Positions 37,310-47,994 of a stretch of DNA of 64,000 nucleotides are shown in pieces; position 1 is the stretch's first letter, and each line of letters opens with the position of its first letter. The DNA comes from Polynucleobacter sp. TUM22923. Its GTDB lineage: Bacteria > Pseudomonadota > Gammaproteobacteria > Burkholderiales > Burkholderiaceae. The stretch covers positions 372,001 through 436,000 of the forward strand of contig NZ_AP027274.1 of assembly GCF_030295705.1 (NCBI RefSeq). Reading direction: 5' to 3'. The position numbers and the translations under genes are program-made. A model generated the notes under the pieces. That model had not been told where the DNA came from. It did no database searches and saw only the letters and a program-made list of their open reading frames with translations.

Positions 37310-37401
37310 CACCACGACTCCTTGACTATAGCTTAGTTTTAGAAATGAGGATGTTTTATTACTTAATCAGCCTACAATATGGGGGCTAGGAGTAATGATT
37401 T

Positions 37402-38019
37402 ATGACAGCGTTAGACAAGCATCCCGAAAAAAACCTGATTCGCTTACAGCTGAGCCAAAATTCAGTGCTCAAAAGCCTGGATTTAGAGGCAATGGCAGAG
37501 TTAGAGCGCCATTTAGAGGTTTCAGATCTCAAAAAATCTGAAATCCTGCTCCATCAAGGCGATCATCAAATGGAGCAATATTTCGTTTTAGATGGAATTT
37601 TGAAGCGGATCGTATCCAGCGCTGACGCTAAAGAGATGATTTTGCGTTTTGCCATTGAGAAAGACATCGAGACTAGCTATGCTGCTTGGCGTCTGAAAAC
37701 CGCGGCCCCCTACAGTATTGCCTGCGTTACTAAGGCCCGTGTAGCACGCATGCCCCTGAAAAAGTGGGCTGAATTTTTAGATGCGCATCAGCCATTAAAA
37801 GAGAGTTTCGAGTTTGAGGTGATGCGTTTAATGAGTGAAATCATGGCCCACACCATCACCCTGCATATGCTCGATGCCCCTGGGCGGGTGGAGCGTTTCT
37901 TGCGTAAATATGAGGCATTGTTTGAGCTTCTCCCCAAAAAAGAGCTGGCCGCCTATTTAAATCTCTCCCCAGAGACATTAAGTCGCATGAAAACGAAGCA
38001 TAAAGAGCTGTTTACATAG
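37402..38019 (+). CDS. Crp/Fnr-family transcriptional regulator of the oxalate cluster
   Basis: A 205-aa Crp/Fnr-type protein: N-terminal cyclic-nucleotide-binding-like beta barrel (ILLHQGDHQMEQYFVLDGILKRIV), dimer helix (LKESFEFEVMRLMSEIMAHTITLHML) and C-terminal winged helix (PKKELAAYLNLSPETLSRMKTK). The recognition helix has E-T-L-S-R, the E-x-x-S-R pattern by which Fnr-type proteins read TTGA half sites. No N-terminal cysteine cluster is present, so it is not a classical Fe-S Fnr; only one cysteine is seen (IACVTK). It ends 211 bases before oxc, and a perfect Fnr-like box lies in that gap. Confidence 0.88.
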   Translation: MTALDKHPEKNLIRLQLSQNSVLKSLDLEAMAELERHLEVSDLKKSEILLHQGDHQMEQYFVLDGILKRIVSSADAKEMILRFAIEKDIETSYAAWRLKTAAPYSIACVTKARVARMPLKKWAEFLDAHQPLKESFEFEVMRLMSEIMAHTITLHMLDAPGRVERFLRKYEALFELLPKKELAAYLNLSPETLSRMKTKHKELFT

Positions 38020-38055
38020 CTATAAACCTGGTTGTTTCTAGATTTCAGGGGGAAA

Positions 38056-38097
38056 TTGACCGAAGTCAATGATGATCTAAACCTCCAAGTCTAAGAT
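38056..38097 (+). promoter_or_regulatory. oxc promoter: Fnr-like box plus -10 hexamer
   Basis: TTGAC CGAA GTCAA (38056-38069) is a perfect inverted repeat of Fnr spacing (5-4-5), extended by A and T on the outside. TAAGAT at 38092-38097 matches four of six bases of a -10 element. If transcription starts near 38104, the box centre (38062.5) is exactly at -41.5, the class II activator position. No good -35 box is present, as expected for an activator-dependent promoter. Confidence 0.65.
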
Positions 38098-38113
38098 TGG
38101 CATCAGCCTTATC

Positions 38114-38191
38114 GGGGTGTTTGCCCTTACTCGTGGCACCCCTAACAAAATTTTATTGGAGACAGTTAGCGCAAGCTAAATCGTATTGAAC
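38114..38191 (+). other. Structured 5' leader of oxc
   Basis: About 125 bases of leader lie between the inferred start site and the oxc ATG. It holds GGGGTG/CACCCC arms (38114-38119 and 38137-38142), a tight hairpin TTAGC-GCAA-GCTAA with a GNRA-type loop near 38166-38179, and a third pair of arms TGAAC/GTTCA further on. No Shine-Dalgarno sequence precedes the ATG at 38231. Whether this is a regulatory leader is unknown. Confidence 0.4.
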
Positions 38192-38230
38192 TTATTAGCC
38201 GTTCAGTCGATGTAAATAACTAAATACTTT

Positions 38231-39940
38231 ATGACAACAGATAATCAAAACACCCCAGTAACCGACGGCTTCCATCTTGTCATTGATGCTTTAAAAGCAA
38301 ATGATCTTGACACTATTTTTGGCCTTGTTGGTATTCCTATTACCGACTTATGCCGTTTGGCTCAAGCAGAGGGCATTCGTTTTATTGGCTTTCGCCACGA
38401 GCAACACGCAGGTAATGCTGCGGCAATTGCCGGCTACATGACCCAAAAGCCAGGCATCTGCATGACTGTTTCTGCACCTGGCTTTTTGAATGGTCTAACA
38501 GCGCTTGCTAATGCAACCGTCAACTGTTTCCCTATGATCTTGATCAGCGGCTCCAGCGAGCGCGAAATCGTGGACTTGCAGCAGGGAGACTACGAAGAAA
38601 TGGATCAGCTCAATGCAGCTAAGCCATACTGCAAAGCGGCTTACCGAATCAATCACATTGAAGATATTGGCATCGGCTTTGCGCGGGCGATTCGTGCAGC
38701 GGTATCAGGTCGTCCAGGTGGTGTGTATTTAGATTTGCCAGCGCAACTGCTAAGTCAAACTATGCCGGTTGAAGAAGCTAAAAAGTCGATCTTTAAAGTA
38801 ATCGATCCAGTTCCACGTCAGATCCCAGCGGCTGATGCTGTTGAGCGTGCTTTGAACGTATTGAAGGGCGCTAAGCGTCCATTGATCCTGCTGGGCAAAG
38901 GCGCAGCTTATGCACAAGCCGATGCTGACATTCGTGCTTTGATCGAAAAATCAGGTATCCCTTATTTACCAATGTCGATGGCTAAAGGCTTATTGCCAGA
39001 CAACCATCCACAATCCGCTTCTGCAGCCCGCTCATTCGTATTGGCTGAGGCTGATGCAGTGATGTTAGTTGGCGCTCGTTTGAATTGGTTGTTAGCACAT
39101 GGCAAAGGCAAGACTTGGGGCAAAGAGCCTAAGAAATTTATTCAGATCGATATTCAGTCAAATGAAATTGATAGCAACGTACAAATTGATGCTCCATTAA
39201 TTGGTGATATCGGTTCATGCGTTGGTGAGCTCTTGAAGGGTATCGCAATCGTTCCTAAGCCAAGTGCTGAGTGGATCAACGCCATCAATGAGAAGAAAGA
39301 GAAGAACATGGCGAAGATGGCAGAAACACTTGCCAAAGAGGCTTCTCCAATGAACTTCCATGGCGCATTGCGTGCTATTCGTGATGTTGTTAAGAAAAAC
39401 CCAGATCTCAATTTGGTAAACGAAGGTGCAAACACCCTCGACTATTGCCGCGCTATTGTGGATATGTACAAGCCACGCAAGCGTTTTGATTCAGGTACTT
39501 GGGGCATTATGGGCATTGGTATGGGCTACGCAATTGGCGCCGCAGTCACTAGCGGCTTGCCAACGATCGCAGTTGAAGGCGATAGCGCCTTTGGTTTTAG
39601 TGGCATGGAATTAGAAACCATCTGCCGCTACAACTTGCCCATTACAACGATCGTATTTAACAACAATGGCGTATACCGCGGTACTGATGTGAACCCAACG
39701 GGTGGCACTGATGTTGCTCCAACGGTGTTTGTAAAGAACGCACGCTACGACAAAATGATTGAGGCTTTTGGTGGCGTAGGTTATTACGTCACAACGCCAC
39801 AGGAATTAGAGAAGGCCTTGACTGAAGCAATAGCTGCAGGCAAGCCAGCACTAATCAATGCTGTGATTGATGAAACTGCGGGTACCGAAAGTGGTCGCCT
39901 GACGAATCTCAATCCAGCAGGAGCCGCAACAAAGAAGTAA
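38231..39940 (+). CDS. oxc: Oxalyl-CoA decarboxylase
   Basis: A 569-aa ThDP-dependent enzyme that turns oxalyl-CoA into formyl-CoA and CO2. The ThDP glutamate lies in [12 protein letters not shown] near 55-66, the middle domain follows, and the ThDP/Mg motif is [31 protein letters not shown] with NNGVYRG following. Length and motifs match Oxalobacter-type Oxc. It leads a rightward cluster with frc 42 bases on. Expression is likely controlled by the upstream Fnr-type regulator. A general acetolactate synthase is excluded by the context and the Oxc-specific C-terminal end. Confidence 0.95.
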   Translation: MTTDNQNTPVTDGFHLVIDALKANDLDTIFGLVGIPITDLCRLAQAEGIRFIGFRHEQHAGNAAAIAGYMTQKPGICMTVSAPGFLNGLTALANATVNCFPMILISGSSEREIVDLQQGDYEEMDQLNAAKPYCKAAYRINHIEDIGIGFARAIRAAVSGRPGGVYLDLPAQLLSQTMPVEEAKKSIFKVIDPVPRQIPAADAVERALNVLKGAKRPLILLGKGAAYAQADADIRALIEKSGIPYLPMSMAKGLLPDNHPQSASAARSFVLAEADAVMLVGARLNWLLAHGKGKTWGKEPKKFIQIDIQSNEIDSNVQIDAPLIGDIGSCVGELLKGIAIVPKPSAEWINAINEKKEKNMAKMAETLAKEASPMNFHGALRAIRDVVKKNPDLNLVNEGANTLDYCRAIVDMYKPRKRFDSGTWGIMGIGMGYAIGAAVTSGLPTIAVEGDSAFGFSGMELETICRYNLPITTIVFNNNGVYRGTDVNPTGGTDVAPTVFVKNARYDKMIEAFGGVGYYVTTPQELEKALTEAIAAGKPALINAVIDETAGTESGRLTNLNPAGAATKK

Positions 39941-39982
39941 TTTTGCAGAGTTTAGAAGTAAGTAACCCTAAGGAGATTTAAT

Positions 39983-41233
39983 ATGAGTAAGCCATTAGAC
40001 GGAATCCGCATCATCGATTTCACACACGTACAGGCAGGCCCTGCATGTACTCAGTTATTGGCATGGTATGGCGCGGACGTGATCAAAGTAGAACGTCCTG
40101 GATCTGGCGATGTAACCCGTAGTCAGCTGCGCGATATCCCTGATGCTGATGCTTTGTATTTCACAATGCTCAACGGTAACAAGCGTTCTTTGACTTTGGA
40201 TACCAAGACTCAAGAAGGTAAAGAAGTTCTCGAGAAAATGATCAAGACTTCAGATGTCATGGTTGAGAACTTTGGCCCAGGTGCTTTAGACCGCATGGGC
40301 TTTAGCTGGGAGCGTATTCAGGAATTAAATCCAAGAATGATCATGGCTTCTGTAAAAGGCTTTAGTGATGGCCATTCATACGAAGACTTAAAAGTGTATG
40401 AGAACGTAGCTCAATGTGCTGGTGGCGCTGCTTCTACAACTGGTTTCTGGGATGGTCCTCCGACTGTTTCTGCGGCTGCTTTAGGTGATAGTAATACTGG
40501 TATGCACTTAGCAATTGGTATTCTGACTGCCCTCATGCATCGCGAGAAGACCGGCCGTGGCCAAAAAGTTGCTTGCTCAATGCAAGATGCGGTCTTGAAC
40601 CTGTGCCGCGTGAAGTTGCGCGATCAGCAGCGTTTGGACAAAATTGGTTACCTCGAAGAGTATCCACAGTATCCTCATGGCACATTTACAGATGTAGTTC
40701 CCCGCGGTGGTAATGCTGGTGGTGGTGGTCAACCAGGCTGGGTATTGAAGTGTAAGGGCTGGGAAACAGATCCAAACGCCTATATTTACTTCACTATTCA
40801 AGGGCATGCATGGAAGCCAATTACAGAGGCTTTGGGTCGTCCAGAGTGGGCAACTGATCCGGCTTATATGACTGCTGAAGCTCGTCAAGATAAAATCTTT
40901 GACATCTTTGCAGTGATTGAAGAGTGGCTTAAGGACAAGACGAAGTACGAAGCGGTTGATATTCTACGTAAGTTCGATATTCCTTGTGCGCCAGTATTGT
41001 CAATGAAGGAATTAGCAGCATCTCCTGATCTGCGTAAGAGTGGCTCCATTGTTGAAGTCGACCACAAAGTCCGTGGCAAGTACTTAACTATTGGTAGTCC
41101 AATTAAGTTCTCAGATTTAACAGTTGAAGTTGGTCCATCACCATTATTAGGTGAGCATACCGATGAAGTGTTAGCTGACCTTGGTTACAGTTCAGATGAC
41201 ATTGTTAAGCTGCACGCAGCAAAAGCAGTCTGA
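39983..41233 (+). CDS. frc: Formyl-CoA:oxalate CoA-transferase
   Basis: A 416-aa class III CoA-transferase that swaps CoA from formyl-CoA to oxalate, supplying oxalyl-CoA to Oxc. The catalytic aspartate is in [11 protein letters not shown] (about 170), and the glycine loop that closes over the active site is GGGGQPGW near 250. [12 protein letters not shown] agrees with my memory of characterised Frc proteins. A good ribosome site (AAGGAG) precedes the ATG. It is followed by a strong terminator. Confidence 0.95.
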   Translation: MSKPLDGIRIIDFTHVQAGPACTQLLAWYGADVIKVERPGSGDVTRSQLRDIPDADALYFTMLNGNKRSLTLDTKTQEGKEVLEKMIKTSDVMVENFGPGALDRMGFSWERIQELNPRMIMASVKGFSDGHSYEDLKVYENVAQCAGGAASTTGFWDGPPTVSAAALGDSNTGMHLAIGILTALMHREKTGRGQKVACSMQDAVLNLCRVKLRDQQRLDKIGYLEEYPQYPHGTFTDVVPRGGNAGGGGQPGWVLKCKGWETDPNAYIYFTIQGHAWKPITEALGRPEWATDPAYMTAEARQDKIFDIFAVIEEWLKDKTKYEAVDILRKFDIPCAPVLSMKELAASPDLRKSGSIVEVDHKVRGKYLTIGSPIKFSDLTVEVGPSPLLGEHTDEVLADLGYSSDDIVKLHAAKAV

Positions 41234-41259
41234 TTTAAGTTATTTGCTTTATCTTGAAA

Positions 41260-41284
41260 GGCGCTCCATGTGAGCGCCTTTTTT
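41260..41284 (+). terminator. Rho-independent terminator after frc
   Basis: GGCGCTC (41260-41266), loop catgt, GAGCGCC (41272-41278), then TTTTTT: a perfect 7-bp GC-rich stem with a T-run. It should end the oxc-frc transcript and separate it from the PAS gene. Confidence 0.9.
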
Positions 41285-41320
41285 CTTTCCTAGAATTTAA
41301 AAATTTAGTAGACTGACATT

Positions 41321-41743
41321 ATGAAAACAAATGTGAACTTAACTCAATTACTCGACTGTATTGGCGATGCTGTTGTCGTTGCGGATGCGCACGAAAAGAT
41401 TGTGTTGTGGAATTCTGCGGCGACCAGAATATTTGGCTACTCTGAAGAAGAGGCTCTTGGCAATACCCTGGATTTGATTGTTCCTGAGCGCCAGCGTCAG
41501 CGACATCAGGAGGGCTTTAGCCAGTCGATGAAGACAGGCACTACCCGCTATGGCACTTCCTTATTAAAGGTCCCAGCAAAACATCAAGATGGACGCACTT
41601 TATCTATTGCCTTTACTGTCGGCATGCTTTTTGATGATCAAGGTCAGGCCTCGGGTGTGGCAGCCGTTATCCGCGATGAGACTGAACGCTTTGCTGAAGA
41701 GCGGGCCCTAAAAAAGCGTCTCGCAGACCTGGAGCATCCTTAA
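41321..41743 (+). CDS. Stand-alone PAS-domain protein
   Basis: A 140-aa protein that is a single PAS domain (LLDCIGDAVVVADAHEKIVLWNSAATRIFGYSEEEALG ... GVAAVIRDETERFAEERAL) with a short C-terminal helix and no output domain. In the loop ERQRQRHQEGF a histidine aligns, by eye, with the haem-ligand histidine of FixL-type oxygen sensors, though the FixL distal arginine is not matched. It could sense oxygen, redox state or a ligand and signal through a partner. It lies between two frc genes, after a terminator, so it has its own promoter. Confidence 0.8.
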   Translation: MKTNVNLTQLLDCIGDAVVVADAHEKIVLWNSAATRIFGYSEEEALGNTLDLIVPERQRQRHQEGFSQSMKTGTTRYGTSLLKVPAKHQDGRTLSIAFTVGMLFDDQGQASGVAAVIRDETERFAEERALKKRLADLEHP

Positions 41744-41876
41744 CTTGTAGGGGCTCACTGAATTTAGTGGGTTTGATGGCGTTATGCACGGTAAGAAGGC
41801 ATCCCATGATGACTCGCAATGGGGCACTGGTAAACTCGAAGCAATTCAAAAATTTAATCTTATTAGGACTTCAATC

Positions 41877-43124
41877 ATGGCAAAAGCATTAGAAGGGGTT
41901 AAAGTTCTCGACTTTACCCACGTGCAATCCGGCCCAACTTGTACTCAGCTGCTTGCTTGGTTTGGTGCAGATGTAATCAAGGTAGAAAAATCGGGCGAAG
42001 GTGATGCAACGCGTGGTCAGTTGCGTGATATTCCTGATGCGGATAGTTTGTATTTCACGATGTTGAACCATAACAAGCGTTCCATTACGGTCAATACAAA
42101 AACTCCAAAGGGAAAAGAAATCCTCGAGCGCCTCATTAAAGAGTGTGATGTACTGGTAGAGAACTTTGCGCCGGGTGCTTTAGATCGCATGGGTTTTTCT
42201 TGGGAGCGTATTCAGGAACTCAATCCAATGATGATCATGGCCTCTGTTAAAGGTTTTGGTCCGGGCCCTTACGAGGACTGCAAAGTTTACGAGAACGTGG
42301 CGCAGTGCGCGGGAGGCTCTGCATCGACAACTGGATTTGATGATGGCCCACCAATGGTGACTGGCGCTCAAATCGGAGATAGTGGTACCGGTTTGCATCT
42401 GGCCTTAGGCATTGTTACGGCCTTGTATCAGCGCACGCATTCTGGTCGAGGTCAAAAGGTGTTAGCTGCAATGCAAGATGCAGTACTCAATTTATGCCGC
42501 GTGAAATTACGTGATCAACAACGTTTAGAACGCAACGGCACTATGCAGGAGTACCCACAATATCCCAACGGTACGTTTGGAGATGCTGTACCTCGTGCTG
42601 GTAATGCTTCTGGCGGTGGTCAGCCTGGTTGGATTTTGAAGTGTAAGGGCTGGGAAACAGATCCTAATTCCTATATCTATGTTGTAGTGCAGGCTCCAGT
42701 ATGGGAGGCTATCTGCAAGGTAATCGGTCGCGAAGATTGGGTTACCGATCCACATTACGCCTCGGCCATGGCGCGTCTACCACGCTTGATGGAGATCTTT
42801 GCTGAGATTGAGAAGTGGACTTCTACACTCACAAAATTTGAGGTGATGGATACCTTAAACAAGTATGACATTCCTTGCGGACCTATTTTGTCGATGAAAG
42901 AGATTGCTGAAGAGCCTTCACTCAGAGCAACTGGAACTGTTGTTGAGGTGGATCACCCCATTCGTGGCAAGTATCTGACTGTGGGTAATCCAATTAAGTT
43001 ATCGGATAGCCCAACTGAAGTAGAGCGTTCACCACTGTTAGGTGAGCATACCGATGAAATCTTGAGTGAGCTCGGATTTACTACGGATGAGCTGATCTCC
43101 TTACGTCGCGATAAGGTTATTTAA
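41877..43124 (+). CDS. Second formyl-CoA transferase-like CoA-transferase (class III)
   Basis: A 415-aa paralogue of the frc product, collinear throughout. The catalytic aspartate ([11 protein letters not shown]) is kept. The glycine loop reads ASGGGQPGW instead of AGGGGQPGW, and [12 protein letters not shown] replaces [12 protein letters not shown]. These active-site-proximal changes suggest a different acyl partner or kinetics. The start at 41877 has AGGACT upstream; the frame is open to 41784 but that part has no homology. The stop is followed after one base by the formyltransferase gene. Confidence 0.9.
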   Translation: MAKALEGVKVLDFTHVQSGPTCTQLLAWFGADVIKVEKSGEGDATRGQLRDIPDADSLYFTMLNHNKRSITVNTKTPKGKEILERLIKECDVLVENFAPGALDRMGFSWERIQELNPMMIMASVKGFGPGPYEDCKVYENVAQCAGGSASTTGFDDGPPMVTGAQIGDSGTGLHLALGIVTALYQRTHSGRGQKVLAAMQDAVLNLCRVKLRDQQRLERNGTMQEYPQYPNGTFGDAVPRAGNASGGGQPGWILKCKGWETDPNSYIYVVVQAPVWEAICKVIGREDWVTDPHYASAMARLPRLMEIFAEIEKWTSTLTKFEVMDTLNKYDIPCGPILSMKEIAEEPSLRATGTVVEVDHPIRGKYLTVGNPIKLSDSPTEVERSPLLGEHTDEILSELGFTTDELISLRRDKVI

Positions 43125-43125
43125 T

Positions 43126-44058
43126 ATGCGGGTTGCTTTGATTGGTAGTGCTGATTTTGGTAAGGCAGCGTTAGAGGCCTTTTTAGACCGAGGTGATGAA
43201 GTAGTCGCTGTGTTTTGCCCGCCCGATAATCCCAAATCTACTAAGCCAGAAGCATTGAAGGAGGCTGCCATCGCTAGAGGGTTAACTCCGCTACAGTTTG
43301 CTTCCTTAAAAGGGCCTGAAGCGGCCCAGGCGATGATTGATAGCCAGGCTGATATTTGTGTCATGGCCTACGTATTGCAATTTGTTCCGCAGGAGTTAGC
43401 CAATCTACCTAAGCACGGCACTATTCAATATCACCCTTCATTGCTACCTAAATATCGTGGACCTAGTGCAATTAATTGGGCGATTGCCTTAGGGGAAGAA
43501 AAAACAGGATTAACTATCTTCAGGCCATCCGATGGCTTGGATGAAGGCGAAGTTATTTTGCAAAAAGAGGTTGCTATTGGGCCCGATGACACCCTGGGTC
43601 AAGTCTACTTTGATGCTTTGTTTCCTCTGGGAATTAAAGCGTTGCTCGAAGCTGCAGACCTAGTGGTTGCTCATCAGCATCAAGAGATCCCTCAAGATGA
43701 ATCCTTAGCAAATTACGAAGGTTGGTTTGAGGTAAATGCTGCGCAGATTCATTGGGCAAGTCATATTACCCAAACATATAATCTTATTCGTGCCTGCAAC
43801 CCGGCGCCTGGAGCATGGACAAAAATGGGCGAGCAAAAGGTACAAATTTTTGATGCTCGTAAACATGTTTCTGCTACTTACGGGGCTGTAAAAGGAAAAC
43901 CAGGAGAGATCACTCAGATTTCTGCAGACTCATTTTTTGTGGGTTGCCATGGAGGGCAGATTGAAGTCCTTAAGGCAAAGGGTGCTGCAGGAAAAATGAG
44001 TGGCGCGCAGTTAGCTCAGGAGTTAAATTTACAGGTAGGCCAATTTTTTCTGCTGTAG
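43126..44058 (+). CDS. Formyltransferase-fold protein, 10-formyl-THF hydrolase-like
   Basis: A 310-aa protein with the N-terminal formyltransferase Rossmann fold (RVALIGSADFGKAAL) and a C-terminal OB-like domain. The core YHPSLLPKYRGPSAINW, and the aspartate in RPSDGLDEGEV, match the hydrolase domain of ALDH1L-type 10-formyl-THF dehydrogenases, where the Asn of methionyl-tRNA formyltransferase is replaced (here IQYHPS). The C-terminal stretch NPAPGAWT also fits that group. It follows the second frc by one base, so it is part of formyl-CoA metabolism or links it to folate. It is not the housekeeping fmt, which should be elsewhere. Function uncertain. Confidence 0.82.
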   Translation: MRVALIGSADFGKAALEAFLDRGDEVVAVFCPPDNPKSTKPEALKEAAIARGLTPLQFASLKGPEAAQAMIDSQADICVMAYVLQFVPQELANLPKHGTIQYHPSLLPKYRGPSAINWAIALGEEKTGLTIFRPSDGLDEGEVILQKEVAIGPDDTLGQVYFDALFPLGIKALLEAADLVVAHQHQEIPQDESLANYEGWFEVNAAQIHWASHITQTYNLIRACNPAPGAWTKMGEQKVQIFDARKHVSATYGAVKGKPGEITQISADSFFVGCHGGQIEVLKAKGAAGKMSGAQLAQELNLQVGQFFLL

Positions 44059-44063
44059 TGACA

Positions 44064-44088
44064 GCGCTGCAAGAAATGCGCGCAGCGC
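44064..44088. terminator. Possible bidirectional terminator hairpin
   Basis: GCGCTGC (44064-44070) and GCAGCGC (44082-44088) form a perfect 7-bp stem with an 11-base loop between the convergent formyltransferase and panC genes. There is no T-run on either side, so it is a weak terminator at best. Confidence 0.35.
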
Positions 44089-44103
44089 ATTACTGATACT
44101 GCT

Positions 44104-45819
<1,716 letters not shown>

Positions 45820-45827
<8 letters not shown>

Positions 45828-46008
45828 TGGAATAGACGTAAGCGCGTTGCTTTAACTTAGCTACTTTTGCACGGCGTTGATCTTCTGTAGTCAGTGGTGC
45901 CTGATCCCAAAGGAGGGCGCGACCCGCTTGCTGTCCTGCCTCAATATCAGGTTGCTCGGTTTTAAGCTCATTTAAGAACTGGGTAAATTCAGACTGGTAC
46001 CTTGCCAT
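45820..46008 (-). CDS. DUF3460 family protein
   Basis: A 62-aa protein (MARYQSEFTQFLNELK ... VAKLKQRAYVY) of the Burkholderiales DUF3460 family, commonly found between metG and scpA. It is helical and charged with no known function. The second of two adjacent ATGs is chosen because AGGAAAT lies at good distance. Overlap with scpA suggests coupling. Confidence 0.85.
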
Positions 46009-46178
46009 CATATTTCCTAAAATGACCAAACTAGTTCAGTAGCTTGCAAAAGTTATTGGGTGGCAACTCAGTGCCAAGCCCATCATTATTAACGATTTTC
46101 CCTACAAACCCATCGACTTTTTGCTTGATTGCCCGAAATCTTCGTTTTTCATGGGGCCAGAGAGTTTTCAGGCTTTCT

Positions 46179-47849
46179 TTAGGTATTGGCTGCCAGTAAT
46201 GCCTCAATTTGGGGGGCTTCCACCCTTGTCATGAGGTGCTGATAGGCTTTGATTGGATGCTGGCTGGAGAGCGGTGTGTTCACATCATCCCAGGTCATGG
46301 GCGGCACAGATAAGAACTCTTCAACTCCGGCAGTAACCTGGGGTAGGACCGGTTTGAGATAAAGGCTTAGTAGACGAAATGCCTCCAAAGTGACGCTGCA
46401 GACCCTTTGTAAGTCCGCTTCACGCTCTGGATTTTTAGCGATTTCCCAAGGTTTATTTTCATCTACAAAGGCATTGACCTTGTCTGCCAACTCCATGACG
46501 GTTCTGAGTGCCTTGGCATATTCTCGTCCTTCGTAGAGCTCCGCAATTTTTTCACTTACGCCAGCAATATCTGAAAGCAGTGGGTGATGCATTGCTTCAT
46601 CAGAAACAATACCGCCGAAACGCTTTACTAAAAAGCCAGCACTACGGCTAGCGATGTTGATGTACTTCCCCAATAAATCACTATTGACTCGTGCTACGAA
46701 ATCTTGGAGATTGAGATCCAAGTCCTCCATACTGTCATTTAGTTTTGTGGCGAAGTAGTAGCGGAACCACTCCGGATTAAAGCCGCACTCCATCACACTG
46801 TGCGCAGATATCAGAGTGCCCCGTGACTTACTCATCTTCTCGCCATCTACAGTTAAGAAGCCATGAGCAAATACATTCGTTGGCGTTCGATAACCAGCGA
46901 AGTGCAGTGTCGCTGGCCAAAAAAGCGTGTGGAAATACAGAATGTCTTTACCGATAAAGTGATACTGCTCAGTAGTGGTGTCGGGTCTGACCCATTCCTC
47001 AAAATTCATCCCATTGCTCTGGCAGTAGTTGAGGAAGCTAGCGTAATAGCCAATAGGGGCATCTAGCCAGACGTAAAAATACTTGCCTGGTGCATCTGGA
47101 ATTTCAAAGCCAAAGTACGGGGCGTCACGAGAAATGTCCCAATCCCCCAACTTACTCTCGCCGGGCTGCCCGACCCATTCTTTCATCTTATTGCGTGCTT
47201 CAGGCTGTAGAGGCGTTCTGACTTGGGTCCAATCGCGTAAGAAAGCTTCGCAACGGGGATCTGATAGCTTGAAAAAATAATGATCAGATATTTTTTTAAT
47301 CGGTGTTGCGCCACTGACTACGGAGAATGGATTCTTAAGATCGGTGGGAGAGTAAGTTGCTCCACACTTTTCACAAGAATCGCCGTATTGATCTTTGGCG
47401 CCACACTTAGGACACTCACCTTTAATAAAGCGATCTGGCAAGAACATCTCTTTTACAGGATCGTAGGCCTGTTCAATTGCTCGCATTTCTATTAAGCCTG
47501 CATCGCGCAGTTTGAGGTAAATACTTTTTGATAGCGTTTCGTTCTCTGGGCTATCCGTAGTGTAGTAGTGATCGAAAGAAATTAAGAAGTCGTCAAAGTC
47601 GCGTTTATGTTCTTTCCAAACATTAGCGATCAGCTCTTTGGGAGAGATACCCTCTTTTTCAGCCCGCAACATGATTGGTGTGCCATGGGTGTCGTCAGCG
47701 CCGACATAGTGCACTTCGTGGCCGCGCATTCTTTGAAATCGTACCCAGATGTCAGTTTGGACATATTCCACCAAATGACCAATATGAATCTGGCCATTAG
47801 CGTAAGGCAGGGCTGAGGTAACTAGCAGGCGGCGTTTGGGGCTACTCAT
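46179..47849 (-). CDS. metG: Methionyl-tRNA synthetase (short form)
   Basis: A 556-aa class I synthetase. HIGH-like [10 protein letters not shown] near 21, the double zinc knuckle [20 protein letters not shown] near 150, and KMSKSRGT near 340 are intact; the anticodon-binding helical domain follows. It stops at EALLAANT and so lacks the roughly 110-residue C-terminal dimerisation/tRNA-binding domain of the E. coli enzyme. The catalytic core should be functional as a monomer. No separate tRNA-binding gene is next to it. Confidence 0.94.
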   Translation of the reverse strand: MSSPKRRLLVTSALPYANGQIHIGHLVEYVQTDIWVRFQRMRGHEVHYVGADDTHGTPIMLRAEKEGISPKELIANVWKEHKRDFDDFLISFDHYYTTDSPENETLSKSIYLKLRDAGLIEMRAIEQAYDPVKEMFLPDRFIKGECPKCGAKDQYGDSCEKCGATYSPTDLKNPFSVVSGATPIKKISDHYFFKLSDPRCEAFLRDWTQVRTPLQPEARNKMKEWVGQPGESKLGDWDISRDAPYFGFEIPDAPGKYFYVWLDAPIGYYASFLNYCQSNGMNFEEWVRPDTTTEQYHFIGKDILYFHTLFWPATLHFAGYRTPTNVFAHGFLTVDGEKMSKSRGTLISAHSVMECGFNPEWFRYYFATKLNDSMEDLDLNLQDFVARVNSDLLGKYINIASRSAGFLVKRFGGIVSDEAMHHPLLSDIAGVSEKIAELYEGREYAKALRTVMELADKVNAFVDENKPWEIAKNPEREADLQRVCSVTLEAFRLLSLYLKPVLPQVTAGVEEFLSVPPMTWDDVNTPLSSQHPIKAYQHLMTRVEAPQIEALLAANT

Positions 47850-47918
47850 GAAAAGCGGGCTTTTATAAAAAGAACAACGTCAATCAAATACAGCTTTAAG
47901 AACACCAGATTATGGGCC

Positions 47919-47947
47919 TTGGGTTTTACTTATGCTCTAATTTTAAT
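47919..47947 (+). promoter_or_regulatory. Possible fdhD promoter
   Basis: TTGGGT (47919-47924), a 17-base spacer, and TTTAAT (47942-47947) form a sigma70-like pair 48 bases before the fdhD ATG. The -10 is good (5 of 6), the -35 weak (3 of 6). Confidence 0.3.
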
Positions 47948-47994
47948 CTGCGGTTAAAGTAAACACCGATTTGCACTTAATTAAAGAGACGTTT

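Larger units (their letters stand above)
36968..37401. other. btuB / Fnr-type regulator intergenic region
   Basis: A 433-base gap between divergent genes. It holds the cobalamin riboswitch on the minus strand, then a 21-base palindrome at 37289-37309, then about 90 AT-rich bases that must carry the promoters of btuB and the Fnr-type regulator. Bases 36968-37120 are the riboswitch expression platform and btuB leader; I see no coding sequence there. Confidence 0.6.

Noticed and set aside
37322..37350. TTGACT as a -35 box for the Fnr-type regulator
   Set aside because: No acceptable -10 hexamer at 16-18 bases; not supported.
43126..44058. Housekeeping methionyl-tRNA formyltransferase (fmt)
   Set aside because: Active-site context follows the ALDH1L hydrolase pattern and the gene is not beside def.
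46058..46086. Hairpin between metG and the DUF3460 gene (TGGGTGGCA against TGCCAAGCCCA)
   Set aside because: The stem has bulges and no T-run on either strand; too weak to call a terminator.
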